64,000 nt of DNA. Source: Chitiniphilus shinanonensis DSM 23277. GTDB lineage: Bacteria; Pseudomonadota; Gammaproteobacteria; Burkholderiales; Chitinibacteraceae. The position numbers and the translations under genes were made by a program. Position 1 is the stretch's first letter, and every line of letters begins with the position of its first letter. The stretch covers positions 1-64,000 of the forward strand of contig NZ_KB895344.1 of assembly GCF_000374805.1 (NCBI RefSeq). Reading direction: 5' to 3'. The notes below the pieces were generated by a model. It was not told where the DNA came from. It did not search any database and was given only the letters and a program-made list of their open reading frames with translations. Shown in pieces: positions 18,454 through 28,230 of the stretch.

Positions 18454-18639
18454 TCAGGTTTCGGCCAGTCGCTGCACGATCAGGCCGAGCACGCCGACCA
18501 CGCCGGTGACCAGCGCCACCGCCAGCGACCAGCGGATCAGCCGCAGCCAGAATGGATCGCGAGTGCGCTGGTACTTGAACGCGGACCAGCCGACGAGCAG
18601 CACCAGCACGATGACGAGGAAACGCAGCAGAGCGAACAT
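18454..18639 (-). CDS. Small two-helix membrane protein, function unknown
   Basis: A 61-residue protein with two hydrophobic segments (residues about 4-19 and 37-56) separated by a basic turn (KYQRTRDPFWLRLIR). It lies directly upstream of rsmE and in the same direction, so it may share a transcript with it. The ATG at 18639 gives a hydrophobic N terminus; the frame is open further upstream into the repeat element, which I do not consider coding. No function can be assigned. Confidence 0.65.
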   Translation of the reverse strand: MFALLRFLVIVLVLLVGWSAFKYQRTRDPFWLRLIRWSLAVALVTGVVGVLGLIVQRLAET

Positions 18640-18684
18640 GGCCCGATGATGGCCGATCAACTGCTGGCTGCCAACAGCGGGGGT

Positions 18685-18899
18685 GCGTTGAAACCCCAAA
18701 TCTTGAAACACAGAGAGCACAGACGACACGGAGTTTCACAGAGAAAAACGAGGGGTGTCCTGGGCGGTTGAGTGCAGGCTTTCCATAGCTGCCCCTGTCT
18801 ATTCCCGGCCTCGGGTTAGAAGGGCCTCTTGATCGGGCTTCTCCGTGGCCCTCTGTGTTCTCCGTGTTCTCTGTGTTTCAAGATTTGGGGTTTCAACGC
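18685..18899. repeat. Inverted-repeat element, copy 4 of 4
   Basis: This is the best-preserved copy: 18685-18715 and 18869-18899 are perfect 31-base inverted repeats starting GCGTTGAAACCCCAAATCTT. Imperfect complementary ACACAGAG units continue inwards. It starts 3 bases downstream of the lpxC stop codon, between lpxC and the small membrane gene, and would form a strong hairpin at the 3' end of the dcw transcript. Confidence 0.9.
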
Positions 18900-18902
18900 C
18901 GC

Positions 18903-19817
18903 CTAAATGCTCAACGGCGGCAGGTCGTGGAAGCTGCTGGGCACGGTGTCGCGGTCTTCGAAGGTGACGAATTCGTAGTTGGCCTCGTCGGCGAGCAGGG
19001 TGCGCAGCAGCTTGTTGTTCATGGCGTGGCCGCTCTTGTAGCCGGAGAACGCGGCGATCAGCGGGTGGCCCAGGATGTAGAGATCGCCGATGGCGTCGAG
19101 CACCTTGTGGCGCACGAACTCGTCCTCGAAGCGCAGGCCGCCGTCGTTCAGCACGCGGTATTCGTCGATGACGATGGCGTTGTCCATGCTGCCACCGCGC
19201 GCCAGGCCGTTCATCCGCATGTATTCGAACTCGTGGATGAAGCCGAAGGTACGGGCGCGGGAGATCTCGCTGATGTAGTTGGTGGTGGCGAAGTCGATGC
19301 AGACGGTCTGCGCCGACTTCTTGAACGCGGGGTGCTGGAAGTCGATGGTCAGCGCCACCTTGTAGCCTTCGTGCGGGTCCAGGCGCACCCACTTGTCGCC
19401 CTCACGCACCTCCACGGGCCTGAGCACGCGCACGAAGCGCTTGGGCGCGGGCTGGTCGACGATGCCGGCCGACTGCACCAGGAAAATGAACGGCGCGGAC
19501 GAGCCGTCCATGATCGGCATCTCCTGGGCGTCGACCTCGACATCGACGTTGTCGAGGCCGAGGCCGGCAAACGCCGACATCAGGTGCTCGATGGTGCCCA
19601 CCCGCACGTCGTCCTGGACCAGCGTCGAGGAGAGACGCGTGTCGTTGACGAGTGCGGGCCCCACCCTGAATGGCGCCGATCCGGGTAAATCGGTGCGTCG
19701 AAACACGATGCCGTGGTCCACCGGCGCCGGCTTGAGCACGAGCGTGACACGATCGCCCGAGTGCAGGCCGACCCCGACGGCGCGTACAGTCGATTTCAGG
19801 GTACGTTGTTGAAACAT
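18903..19817 (-). CDS. lpxC: LpxC, UDP-3-O-acyl-GlcNAc deacetylase
   Basis: A 304-residue zinc enzyme for the first committed step of lipid A synthesis. [20 protein letters not shown] is the family N terminus, so the ATG at 19817 is chosen over 19832. Metal/catalytic motifs are [12 protein letters not shown] and [17 protein letters not shown] (zinc ligands His and Asp), with [15 protein letters not shown] carrying the catalytic His. Length matches the family. It is the last gene of the dcw cluster, about 260 bp after ftsZ. Confidence 0.96.
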   Translation of the reverse strand: MFQQRTLKSTVRAVGVGLHSGDRVTLVLKPAPVDHGIVFRRTDLPGSAPFRVGPALVNDTRLSSTLVQDDVRVGTIEHLMSAFAGLGLDNVDVEVDAQEMPIMDGSSAPFIFLVQSAGIVDQPAPKRFVRVLRPVEVREGDKWVRLDPHEGYKVALTIDFQHPAFKKSAQTVCIDFATTNYISEISRARTFGFIHEFEYMRMNGLARGGSMDNAIVIDEYRVLNDGGLRFEDEFVRHKVLDAIGDLYILGHPLIAAFSGYKSGHAMNNKLLRTLLADEANYEFVTFEDRDTVPSSFHDLPPLSI

Positions 19818-19841
19818 GGACACTTTTCCCAATCAGTAACT

Positions 19842-19880
19842 GCTTACGATTCTAACAGCCCCGGGTCTTGGGCTTGATTG
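19842..19880 (-). promoter_or_regulatory. Possible lpxC promoter (-10 like element)
   Basis: The minus strand carries TAGAAT (19854-19849), one mismatch from the sigma70 -10 box, about 30 bases upstream of the lpxC ATG. No convincing -35 is seen at 17 bp. The 259-bp gap after ftsZ makes a separate lpxC promoter reasonable. No supported gene lies in this gap. Confidence 0.3.
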
Positions 19881-20076
19881 AACCTCGCAATGTTCCCGAT
19901 CGGCCGAGCCTATCCGGGCGCCGGACCAACAGCAACCAATCGGTGTTGGCGCATAGCGAGCGCGGCCGGAGCGCGAAGTCGGGTGGACGAAGGCCCGGAA
20001 CGGACTGGATGTCCATGAGGAGCCTGAGTCTGCCCGACGACAAAGCGCCGGTCGTGCGCAGTAGCGCCAGCGCCGA

Positions 20077-21249
20077 TCAGTCGGCCTGGCGGCGCAGGAA
20101 AGCCGGAATATCCATATCGATGTTGTTCAACGCCGGGCGCGCGCCCGAGGCCGCGTTGTCCGCCGCACCGCCGCCACGGCGCGAGCGCCAGATTGCGGGG
20201 GTGTCGTAGTCCTCGGCATTGAAGCCATCGGTACCCGTCTTGCGGCTTTCGTTCTGGATCACCGACAGCGACGGCTTGCTGTTCTCCTTGGCGCCCAGGC
20301 CGGTGGCGATCAGGGTGATGCGCAGCGAGTCGCCCAGCGATTCGTCGTACACCACGCCGTGCTTGATCTGGGCGTCGTCGGCCACGTGCTGGTTGATGAT
20401 CTCCAGCGCCTGGCGGATTTCGCTCTTCTTCAGCGTGGAACGGCTGGCCGAGAAGTTCACCAGCACGCCGCGCGCGCCCTTGAAGCTGATGTTGTCCAGC
20501 AGCGGGCAGCGGATCGCCTCTTCGGTGGCTTCGACGGCGCGGGCCGGGCCGGTGGCCAGGGCCGAACCCATCATCGCCATGCCCATCTCGCGCATCACGG
20601 TCTTCACATCGGCGAAGTCGACGTTGATCAGGCCGGGGTAGTGGATGATCTCGACGATCGAGCCCACGGCGTTGCGCAGGATGTCGTCGGCGGCGCGGAA
20701 CGCTTCGTCCACGGTCACGTCCTCGCCCAGCACTTCTTCCAGCTTCTCGTTGGAGACCACGATCAGCGAATCCACGTAGCGGGCCAGCTCGTCGATGCCG
20801 GCTTGCGCCACCTTCTGGCGGGCGCCTTCGTCCAGGCCCGGCTTGGTGACCACGCCGACGGTGAGGATGCCCTTCTCGCGGGCGACCTGGGCGATCACCG
20901 GCGCCGCGCCGGTGCCGGTGCCGCCGCCCATGCCGGCGGTGACGAACAGCAGGTCGGCGCCTTCGATCAGCTCGCCGATGCGTTCACGATCCTCTTCGGC
21001 GGCCTGGCGGCCGATGTCCGGGTTGCAGCCGGCGCCGAAACCCTTGGTGAGTTCGGAGCCCAATTGCACCACGTTTTCGGCGCGCGACAGCTTGAGCACC
21101 TGCGCGTCGGTGTTGGCGGAGATGAAATCCACGCCCTGCATGCGGTGGTCGATCATGTTGTTGATCGCGTTGCAACCGGCGCCGCCGACGCCGATGACCT
21201 TGATATTGACGAGGTGCGCGACCTCTTGGACTTCGATGGTGAGTGCCAT
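20077..21249 (-). CDS. ftsZ: FtsZ, cell-division tubulin homologue
   Basis: A 390-residue GTPase that polymerises into the Z ring. The tubulin signature is GMGGGTGTGAAPVIAQVA, preceded by the nucleotide-binding VIGVGGAGCNAINNMI. The GTPase core is followed by a variable linker and the conserved C-terminal peptide DIDMDIPAFLRRQAD, which binds FtsA/ZipA. Full length. It follows ftsA by 74 bp. Confidence 0.98.
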   Translation of the reverse strand: MALTIEVQEVAHLVNIKVIGVGGAGCNAINNMIDHRMQGVDFISANTDAQVLKLSRAENVVQLGSELTKGFGAGCNPDIGRQAAEEDRERIGELIEGADLLFVTAGMGGGTGTGAAPVIAQVAREKGILTVGVVTKPGLDEGARQKVAQAGIDELARYVDSLIVVSNEKLEEVLGEDVTVDEAFRAADDILRNAVGSIVEIIHYPGLINVDFADVKTVMREMGMAMMGSALATGPARAVEATEEAIRCPLLDNISFKGARGVLVNFSASRSTLKKSEIRQALEIINQHVADDAQIKHGVVYDESLGDSLRITLIATGLGAKENSKPSLSVIQNESRKTGTDGFNAEDYDTPAIWRSRRGGGAADNAASGARPALNNIDMDIPAFLRRQAD

Positions 21250-21323
21250 GGTGTGTCTCCTCTTGACCCGATTCTACCTTACTTACTGACCCGAAACTGA
21301 ATAACTGACAAAAAAAGAACGTA

Positions 21324-22556
21324 TTAGAAGTTGTTCTGGAACCACGATTTCATGCGCCCCAACAACTCGCCGAACGAGCCATCCTTCATGCGTCCGGCGG
21401 GATTCCGCTGGTATTGCTCGCGGGCGAGCAGCAGCAGCCCGACCGCGGTGGAATAACGTGCGTTCTTGACGACCTCCGCCAGCCCGCCGACATATTTCGG
21501 CGTGCCCAGGCGGACGGGCATGTGGAAGATCTCTTCGCCCAGCTCGACCATGCCCGGCATCAGCGCCGCGCCGCCGGTGATGACGATGCCGCTGGACAGG
21601 CGATCCTCGAAGCCGGCGCGGCGCAGTTCCGCCTGCACCAGTCCGTACAGTTCCTCGACGCGCGGCTCGATCACTTCGGCCAGGGTGTGGCGGCTCATCT
21701 GGCGCGAGCCGCGCTCGCCCACCCCGGGGACTTCGATCATGGCCTGCGGGTCGGTCATGTGGCGCAAGGCCACGCCGTGCTGGAGCTTGATGGTTTCGGC
21801 CTCGCCGGTGGGCGTGCGTAGTGCCATCGCGATGTCGTTGGTGATCTGGTCGCCGGCGATGGGGATCACCGCGGTGTGGCGGATCGCGCCGTCGATGAAC
21901 ACCGCCAGATCGGTGGTGCCGCCGCCGATGTCCACCAGGCACACGCCAAGGTCCTTTTCGTCCTCGGTGAGCACGGCGTAGGCCGACGCCAGCGGTTGCA
22001 GCACCACTTCGGCGATCTCCAGGCCGCAGCGGCGAACGCACTTGGTGATGTTCTGCACCGCCGACACCGCGCCGGACACGATGTGCACCCGCACTTCCAG
22101 GCGCACGCCGGACATGCCCAGCGGCTCCTTCACGTCCTCCTGGCCGTCGATCACGTATTCCTGCGCCAGGATGTGCAGCACCTGGTGATCGGTGGGGATG
22201 TTCACCGCGCTGGCGGTCTCGATCACCCGGGTCATGTCGGCCTGGGTGACCTCCTTGTCCTTGATCGCCACCATGCCGTGCGAATTCAGGCCCTTGATGT
22301 GGCTGCCGGCGATGCCGGTGAATACCTCGCGGATCTTGCAATCGGCCATCAGCTCGGCTTCGCCCAGCGCGCTCTGGATGGCGCTGACGGTCTTCTCGAT
22401 GTCGACCACCACGCCGCGCTTGAGCCCGCGGCTGGCGGCCGAGCCGAGGCCGACCACGTTCAGCTTGCCGTCGTCCATGATCTCGGCGGCAACGGCCACC
22501 ACCTTGGAGGTGCCGATGTCGAGCCCGACGATGAGGTTCTTGCTGTCTCTAGTCAC
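21324..22556 (-). CDS. ftsA: FtsA, actin-like division protein
   Basis: A 410-residue actin-fold ATPase that tethers FtsZ to the membrane. The start is a GTG at 22556 giving (M)TRDSKNLIVGLDIGTSKVV, with a good Shine-Dalgarno (AGAGG) upstream; the longer open frame to 22730 has no homology. Phosphate motifs DIGTSK and VDIGGGTTDLAVF are present. The C-terminal amphipathic membrane-targeting helix is FGELLGRMKSWFQNNF. Confidence 0.97.
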   Translation of the reverse strand: MTRDSKNLIVGLDIGTSKVVAVAAEIMDDGKLNVVGLGSAASRGLKRGVVVDIEKTVSAIQSALGEAELMADCKIREVFTGIAGSHIKGLNSHGMVAIKDKEVTQADMTRVIETASAVNIPTDHQVLHILAQEYVIDGQEDVKEPLGMSGVRLEVRVHIVSGAVSAVQNITKCVRRCGLEIAEVVLQPLASAYAVLTEDEKDLGVCLVDIGGGTTDLAVFIDGAIRHTAVIPIAGDQITNDIAMALRTPTGEAETIKLQHGVALRHMTDPQAMIEVPGVGERGSRQMSRHTLAEVIEPRVEELYGLVQAELRRAGFEDRLSSGIVITGGAALMPGMVELGEEIFHMPVRLGTPKYVGGLAEVVKNARYSTAVGLLLLAREQYQRNPAGRMKDGSFGELLGRMKSWFQNNF

Positions 22557-22626
22557 TGACGGACCTCTTTCCCTTGATTGCGTGTTGCCTGTCCGGCGGC
22601 GATGCCGCCGATCCTGTTGTGTGTGT

Positions 22627-23457
22627 TCATGCGGCATGCTCCGCCGCTGGCCGGGGCGCGGGCGGCTGCGGTGCCGCCGGCCTGGCCGCTGGGGCCGCCG
22701 GGCGCGGGGCTGCGGGCACGCCCGCCGCACCCGGCTTGCGGGCTTCGGCCGGGGTGTAGCCCGGCAGCCGCACCGCGAAGCCGTTGGGGTAGCGCAGGTC
22801 CACGTACTGGAACGGGTGCTTCTCCGCGATCAGCGCCAGCGAGTTCGGGTAGGCGGTGACGAAGCGCTGCACGCGAGGCAGGGCGTCGTCGCGGCCGATC
22901 TCCACCACCGTGCCGTCGTTCAGCTCCATGCGCCATGCGCGCCGCGCCGACAGCCAGATGTGCTCGGGGCGCTTGTCGATCGGGGCCAGCGCCGCCTGCA
23001 GCGCGCGGTAGCCTTCCACCATCTGTTTCTCCGTGCCGCCGGGGCCTTCCAGCACCGGCAGCTTGTCGTTCGAGGCGGCGTCGAAACGCTCGCCGTACGC
23101 ATTCAGCAGGGCCACGCTGCCCCAGCGGGCGATGGCCACGTGCTCTTCGATGTTCACTTCCAGCCGATCCGGCCAGCGCCGCCGCACGCTTACCTTGCGC
23201 ACCCACGGCAGCTTCTCGAACGCGGCGCGGGTCTTGTCCAGGTTCAGCGTGAAGAACGTGCCCTTCAGCTCGTTCTTGATCACGTACTGCAATTGCTCGC
23301 GCGTCACGTGCTCCAGTTCGCCGTCCACCTTGATGCGCTTCACCGGGAACAGCGGCGAATTCACCGCCAGGAACACCAGCGAATAGAACAGCAGCAGCGC
23401 GGCCAGGCCGGTGAGCAGATTGGCGAACCACAGCAACAATTGCGGCTTATCCCACAT
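22627..23457 (-). CDS. ftsQ: FtsQ, division protein
   Basis: A 276-residue bitopic inner-membrane protein. A short cytoplasmic head precedes one transmembrane helix (LLTGLAALLLFYSLVFLAV, residues about 15-33), then the POTRA domain (FPVKRIKVDGELEHVTREQL) and the beta domain. The last 40 residues form an Ala/Pro-rich extension (AAPRPAAPAARPAAPQPPAP) not needed in the family. It links the FtsBL complex to the divisome. A palindromic element separates it from ddl. Confidence 0.94.
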   Translation of the reverse strand: MWDKPQLLLWFANLLTGLAALLLFYSLVFLAVNSPLFPVKRIKVDGELEHVTREQLQYVIKNELKGTFFTLNLDKTRAAFEKLPWVRKVSVRRRWPDRLEVNIEEHVAIARWGSVALLNAYGERFDAASNDKLPVLEGPGGTEKQMVEGYRALQAALAPIDKRPEHIWLSARRAWRMELNDGTVVEIGRDDALPRVQRFVTAYPNSLALIAEKHPFQYVDLRYPNGFAVRLPGYTPAEARKPGAAGVPAAPRPAAPAARPAAPQPPAPRPAAEHAA

Positions 23458-23460
23458 TCG

Positions 23461-23595
23461 AACCTCGCCAGGGCTACTGCGCGCGCGCCATGCGGCGTCG
23501 TGCGCTGCTCGTCGTCCTCACGTACGCACGTACGTTGCGGCGACTGCGCTGCTGACTCCTTGCCCGGCGCGCGCTCGCTACGCCCTGACGAGGTT
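23461..23595. repeat. Palindromic element inside the dcw cluster
   Basis: The left arm AACCTCGCCAGGGCTA and the right arm TACGCCCTGACGAGGTT are near-perfect inverted repeats bracketing GC-rich alternating pieces (GCGCGCGC both sides) and a GTAC-containing centre (CGTACGCACGTACG). It fills most of the 193-bp gap between ddl and ftsQ, where other intergenic distances are near zero. A long hairpin in the transcript is expected. Confidence 0.85.
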
Positions 23596-23650
23596 CTTTT
23601 GTTGCTGGGATCACGGTTTCCTGTCTCGCTATCGTTTTCAAAAAGACGCC

Positions 23651-24562
23651 TTAGAGCGTCGTATCCAGAATTCGCAGCACCAGCTGCTCGTAGCTGATCC
23701 CGGCCTCGCGGGCGCACATCGGGAACAGGCTGTGGCTGGTCATGCCCGGCGCGGTGTTCGGTTCCAGCAGGTAGATCCCGCCCTTTTCGTCGGCCAGGAA
23801 GTCGATGCGCGCCCAGCCTTCGGCGCCAAGCACGCGATAGGCCACTTCGGAGAGCTGGCGCGCGCGCAGTTCGGCTTCGCCGGTCAGGCCGGGGCAGCGG
23901 TAGACGGTGTCGTCGCGGAAGTACTTGGCGTCGTAGTCGTAGAAATCGGTGGCCGGCTCGATCTTCACCGTGGCCAGTGCCTGGCCGTCGAGCACCGCGC
24001 AGCTGTATTCCCCGCCGGTGATCGCCTGCTCGACCATCACCAGCGGGTCGTACTTGGCCGCCTCTTCGTAGGCGGCGCGGATCTCGGCGGCGCTGCGGCA
24101 CTTGGTGACGCCGACGCTGGAGCCGCCATTCGACGGCTTGACGAACACCGGCGAGCCCAGCTTGGGGATTACCGCGTCGAAATCGCTGCGGGCGTCGAGC
24201 AGCAGGTAAGCCGGCACCGGCAGGCCCAGGGCCTGCCACATCAGCTTGGTGCGCCATTTGTCCATGCTGATGGCCGACGCCATCACGCCGCAGCCGGTGT
24301 AGGGCACGCCCAGGTATTCCAGCGCGCCCTGGATGGTGCCGTCCTCGCCCTCGCCGCCGTGCAGGATCAGGAAGGCGCGGTCGTAGCCCTGTTCCACCAG
24401 ATCGGTCAGCGGCTGCTCGGCTGGATCGAAGGCATGGGCGTCGACGCCCTGGCTGCGCAGCGCCTGCAACACGCCGTTGCCGCTCATCAACGAGACTTCG
24501 CGCTCGCTGGAGCTGCCGCCCATCAGCACCGCGACCTTGCCGTATTTCTGCTGGAGATCCAT
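23651..24562 (-). CDS. ddl: D-alanine--D-alanine ligase
   Basis: A 303-residue ATP-grasp enzyme making D-Ala-D-Ala for the muramyl pentapeptide. MDLQQKYGKVAVLMGGSSSE is the family N terminus, so the ATG at 24562 is used, 2 bp after murC. GVTKCRSAAEI and VEQAITGGEYSCAVLDG mark the ATP-grasp core, and LLEPNTAPGMTSHSLFP the C-terminal metal/substrate segment. DdlB type, normal length. Confidence 0.96.
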   Translation of the reverse strand: MDLQQKYGKVAVLMGGSSSEREVSLMSGNGVLQALRSQGVDAHAFDPAEQPLTDLVEQGYDRAFLILHGGEGEDGTIQGALEYLGVPYTGCGVMASAISMDKWRTKLMWQALGLPVPAYLLLDARSDFDAVIPKLGSPVFVKPSNGGSSVGVTKCRSAAEIRAAYEEAAKYDPLVMVEQAITGGEYSCAVLDGQALATVKIEPATDFYDYDAKYFRDDTVYRCPGLTGEAELRARQLSEVAYRVLGAEGWARIDFLADEKGGIYLLEPNTAPGMTSHSLFPMCAREAGISYEQLVLRILDTTL

Positions 24563-24564
24563 GG

Positions 24565-25956
24565 TCACGCGCCTCCTGCCAGCTTGGCGGGGATGCCGCC
24601 GATGGAGCCGGCGCCCATGGTGATGACCACGTCGCCGTCGCGCGCGGCGCCGACGATGGCGTCCGGCAGGTCGGCGATCTGCTCGACGAATACCGGCTCC
24701 ACCTTGCCGGCGACGCGCACCGCGCGCGACAGGCTGCGGCCGTCGGCGGCGACGATGGGCGATTCGCCCGCGGCATAGACCTCGGCCAGCAGCAGGCCGT
24801 CCACGGTGTTCAGTACCTTCACGAAATCCTCGAAGCAATCGCGGGTGCGGGTGTAGCGGTGCGGCTGGAACGCCAGCAGCAGGCGGCGGCCCGGGAAGGC
24901 GCCGCGCGCGGCGGCCAGCGTGGCGGCCATTTCCACCGGGTGGTGGCCGTAGTCGTCGATCAGGGTGAAGCTGCCGCCGTCGGGCAACGCCACCTCGCCG
25001 TAACGCTGGAAGCGCCGGCCCACGCCCTGGAACTCGGCCAGGCCGCGCTGGATCGCGGCGTCGGAGGCGCCCACTTCCAGCGCGATGCCGATGGCGGCCA
25101 GCGCGTTCAGCACGTTGTGGCGGCCGGGCATGTTGAGGGTGATCGGGATGCGGCGCTGTTCGCCGTTTTCCCACACCGCGTCGAAGCGCATCTGGGTGCC
25201 GGCCTCGACGATGTTCTCGGCGCGCAGCATGGCGTCGGCGCCGGTGCCGTAGGTGGTGACCGGGCTGGTGACGCGCGGCAGGATCTCGCGCACCGTCGGG
25301 TCGTCCACGCACAGCACGGCGCGGCCGTAGAACGGCAGACGGTCCAGGAAATCGACGAAGGCCTTCTTCAGGTTGTCGAAATCGTGGCCGTAGGTGTCCA
25401 TGTGGTCGGCGTCGATATTGGTGACCACGGCGATGATGGGCGTCAGCAGCAGGAACGAGGCGTCGCTCTCGTCGGCTTCGGCCACCAGACATTCGCCGCT
25501 GCCCAGGCGTGCGTTGGAGCCGGCGGCGTGCAGCTTGCCGCCGATGACGAAGGTCGGGTCGAGTCCGGCCGCTTCCAGCACCGACGCGGTCAGGCTGGTG
25601 GTGGTGGTCTTGCCGTGGGTGCCGGCGATGGCGATGCCCTGCTTCAGGCGCATCAGCTCGGCCAGCATCATGGCACGCGGCACCACCGGGATATTGCGGC
25701 GGTGCGCTTCCACCACCTCGGGGTTGTCGGGCTTGACCGCGCTGGAGATCACCACCACGTCGGCGTTGGCGACGAAGCCGGCCGCGTGGCCCTGGTGCAC
25801 GGTGGCGCCGGCGGCGGCCAGCCGTTGCGTGGTGGCGTTGCTGCCCAGGTCCGAGCCGGAGATCTCGAAGCCCTGGTTGAGCAGCACCTCGGCGATGCCG
25901 CTCATGCCGACACCGCCGATGCCGACGAAGTGAATGCGTTTGACCTTGTGTTTCAT
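24565..25956 (-). CDS. murC: MurC, UDP-MurNAc--L-alanine ligase
   Basis: A 463-residue Mur ligase. [20 protein letters not shown] is the MurC Rossmann start, [20 protein letters not shown] is the ATP P-loop, and [20 protein letters not shown] is the conserved C-terminal MurC motif. It adds L-Ala to UDP-MurNAc. No murB follows it, unlike in several other proteobacterial dcw clusters. Confidence 0.97.
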   Translation of the reverse strand: MKHKVKRIHFVGIGGVGMSGIAEVLLNQGFEISGSDLGSNATTQRLAAAGATVHQGHAAGFVANADVVVISSAVKPDNPEVVEAHRRNIPVVPRAMMLAELMRLKQGIAIAGTHGKTTTTSLTASVLEAAGLDPTFVIGGKLHAAGSNARLGSGECLVAEADESDASFLLLTPIIAVVTNIDADHMDTYGHDFDNLKKAFVDFLDRLPFYGRAVLCVDDPTVREILPRVTSPVTTYGTGADAMLRAENIVEAGTQMRFDAVWENGEQRRIPITLNMPGRHNVLNALAAIGIALEVGASDAAIQRGLAEFQGVGRRFQRYGEVALPDGGSFTLIDDYGHHPVEMAATLAAARGAFPGRRLLLAFQPHRYTRTRDCFEDFVKVLNTVDGLLLAEVYAAGESPIVAADGRSLSRAVRVAGKVEPVFVEQIADLPDAIVGAARDGDVVITMGAGSIGGIPAKLAGGA

Positions 25957-25969
25957 GATGTCGTCTCGT

Positions 25970-27046
25970 TCAACCGGCCAGCTCGACCAGAATGGCGGCC
26001 ACCTCGGCGGTGGCGTCGGGCTTGGCGACCGCGCGCGCGGCGCGGCCCATCCGCGCCAGCTCGGCGCGGTCCAGTCCGGCCAGCATCGCGGCCAGGGTGT
26101 CCGGTGTGAGGTCCTTCTGTTCCAGGAGTCGCGCGCCGCCGGCTTCGACCAGGAAGCGGGCGTTCTGCAACTGTTGTTGATCCTTGTGGTACGGGTACGG
26201 CACCAGCACGCTGGGCGCGCCGGCCACCGCCAGTTCGGCCACGGTGACCGCGCCGGCGCGGCAGATCACCAGATCCGCCTCGGCGTAGGCGCCGGCCATG
26301 TCGTCGATGAAGGCGCGGCAATCGCCGGCCACGCCGGCTGCGTCGTAGTTGGTCTTGAGCGCGTCGATCTGCCTGGCGCCGGCCTGGTGGATCACCTGCG
26401 GCCGCTGCGCTTCGGGCAGCCTGGCCAGTGCCTGCGGGACCACCTGGTTCAGCGCCTGCGCGCCCAGGCTGCCGCCGACCACCAGCAGGCGCAGCGGGCC
26501 TTCGCGACCGGCGTAGCGGGTGTCGGGATCGGGCAGCGCAGCGATCTCGGCGCGCACCGGGTTGCCGGTCCATTGCACCGGCTTGGGGTAGGCGGCGCCG
26601 AAGGCGGCGGGGAAGCCGGCCAGCACCCGCTTGGCCAGCCGGCCCAGCCAGCGGTTGGCCAGCCCGGCCACGGCGTCGGCGGTGTGCACCACCAGCGGCA
26701 CCCGCAGCGCGCCGGCCATCAGCGCGCCGGGGAAGGACACGTAGCCGCCCAGGCCCAGCACCACGTCCGGACGGCGGCGCAGCAGCACGCCGGTGGCCTG
26801 GCACAGCGCGCGGCCGATGGTGAACGGCGCCAGCAGCAGGGCCAGCCTGCCGCGACCGCGCACGCTGGCGAAATCCAGCGCTTCGAACTCGACGCCGTGC
26901 TGCGGCACCAGTGTGGCTTCCATGCCGCGGCGGGTGCCCAGCCAGAACACTTGCACGCCCTGCGCCTGCAAGGCGCGGGCGATGGCCAGGCCGGGGAAGA
27001 TGTGGCCGCCGGTGCCGCCGGTGGTGATCATCACGGTGCGGTTCAT
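25970..27046 (-). CDS. murG: MurG, lipid II synthase (GlcNAc transferase)
   Basis: A 358-residue GT28 enzyme converting lipid I to lipid II on the inner membrane. The N-terminal [20 protein letters not shown] contains the glycine loops of Mur[21 protein letters not shown] and [20 protein letters not shown] form the UDP-GlcNAc-binding site. The ATG at 27046 overlaps the ftsW stop by 4 bp. Confidence 0.97.
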   Translation of the reverse strand: MNRTVMITTGGTGGHIFPGLAIARALQAQGVQVFWLGTRRGMEATLVPQHGVEFEALDFASVRGRGRLALLLAPFTIGRALCQATGVLLRRRPDVVLGLGGYVSFPGALMAGALRVPLVVHTADAVAGLANRWLGRLAKRVLAGFPAAFGAAYPKPVQWTGNPVRAEIAALPDPDTRYAGREGPLRLLVVGGSLGAQALNQVVPQALARLPEAQRPQVIHQAGARQIDALKTNYDAAGVAGDCRAFIDDMAGAYAEADLVICRAGAVTVAELAVAGAPSVLVPYPYHKDQQQLQNARFLVEAGGARLLEQKDLTPDTLAAMLAGLDRAELARMGRAARAVAKPDATAEVAAILVELAG

Positions 27047-28230
27047 GGCTTGAACCCCCGCAGCGCCTGGCGGTTTTCGAAATCCACCCGCAGCAGCACG
27101 CCCAGCGCCACCAGATTGGCCAGGATGCCGGAGCCGCCGAACGACAACAGCGGCAGCGTCAGGCCCTTGGTGGGCAGCAGGCCCATGTTCACGCCGATGT
27201 TGATCACGCTCTGCACGCCGAACCAGATGCCGATGCCCTGCGCCAGCAGCGCCTGATAGGCGCGGTCCAGCTTGGCGGCCTGCACGCCGATCATGAAGGC
27301 GCGGAACACCAGGAAGGCGAACAGGCAGACGATCACCGCCACGCCGACGAAGCCCAGTTCCTCGGCGATGATGGCCATCAGGAAGTCGGTATGCGCTTCG
27401 GGCAGGTAGGACAGCTTCTCGACGCTGGCGCCCAGGCCGACGCCGGTCCATTCGCCGCGGCCGAAGGCGATCAGCGAATGGCTGAGCTGGTAGCCCTTGC
27501 CGTACGGGTCCTGCCACGGGTCGAGGAAGCCGAGCACGCGCTGCATGCGGTACGGCGAGCTGACCACCAGCCCGACGAAGCCCACCGCCAGCAGCGCGAT
27601 CAGGCCGGCGAACAGGCGCCAGTCGAAGCCGCCGAGGAACAGCAGGCCGACCGCGATGGCGGTGATGACCGCGAAGGCGCCGAAGTCCGGCTCCAGCAGC
27701 AGCAGGCCGCCGACCACCAGCATCACCACCAGCATCGGCAGCAGGCCCTTGGTGATGCTGGCGACGAAATCGCCACCCATGAACGCGGCCTTGCGCACGG
27801 TGTAGTCGGCCGCGTACAGCACCACGATGAACTTCATCAGCTCGGACGGTTGCAGGTTGACCACGTACAGCGACAGCCAGCGCTGGCTGCCGTTGACCTC
27901 GCGGCCGATGCCGGGCACCAGCACCAGTGCCAGCAGGATCACGCCGACGATGAACAGCAGCGGCGCGTACTGCTGCCAGGTCTTGGTCGGGATGTTGAAG
28001 GCGATGAAGCCGCCGGCCAGGCCCAGCACCAGGAACACCGAGTGGCGCACCAGGAAGTAGGTGCTGCGGTAGCCGGTGTCCTTGTCGACCTCGGCCATGG
28101 CGATCGACGCCGAGTAGACCATCACCAGGCCGAAGGCGAGCAGGATCAGCACGCCCCACAGCAGTGCCACATCGTAGGCGTGCATGCTGGGGCGGGACCG
28201 TCTCAGGGCCTGGTAGAAGATGTGCTTCAT
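27043..28230 (-). CDS. ftsW: FtsW, septal peptidoglycan polymerase (SEDS)
   Basis: A 395-residue SEDS-family membrane protein with about ten transmembrane segments, working with FtsI as a glycosyltransferase at the septum. [20 protein letters not shown] is TM1, and [20 protein letters not shown] with [20 protein letters not shown] is the large periplasmic loop containing the conserved catalytic Asp region. The start [11 protein letters not shown] at 28230 overlaps the murD stop by 4 bp. Confidence 0.96.
   Translation of the reverse strand: MKHIFYQALRRSRPSMHAYDVALLWGVLILLAFGLVMVYSASIAMAEVDKDTGYRSTYFLVRHSVFLVLGLAGGFIAFNIPTKTWQQYAPLLFIVGVILLALVLVPGIGREVNGSQRWLSLYVVNLQPSELMKFIVVLYAADYTVRKAAFMGGDFVASITKGLLPMLVVMLVVGGLLLLEPDFGAFAVITAIAVGLLFLGGFDWRLFAGLIALLAVGFVGLVVSSPYRMQRVLGFLDPWQDPYGKGYQLSHSLIAFGRGEWTGVGLGASVEKLSYLPEAHTDFLMAIIAEELGFVGVAVIVCLFAFLVFRAFMIGVQAAKLDRAYQALLAQGIGIWFGVQSVINIGVNMGLLPTKGLTLPLLSFGGSGILANLVALGVLLRVDFENRQALRGFKP

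Noticed and set aside
19852-20043. A 63-codon frame between ftsZ and lpxC on the minus strand
   Set aside because: No homology-like features, no RBS, and Arg/Leu/Pro-rich composition of a chance frame. I describe the gap as non-coding with a possible promoter.
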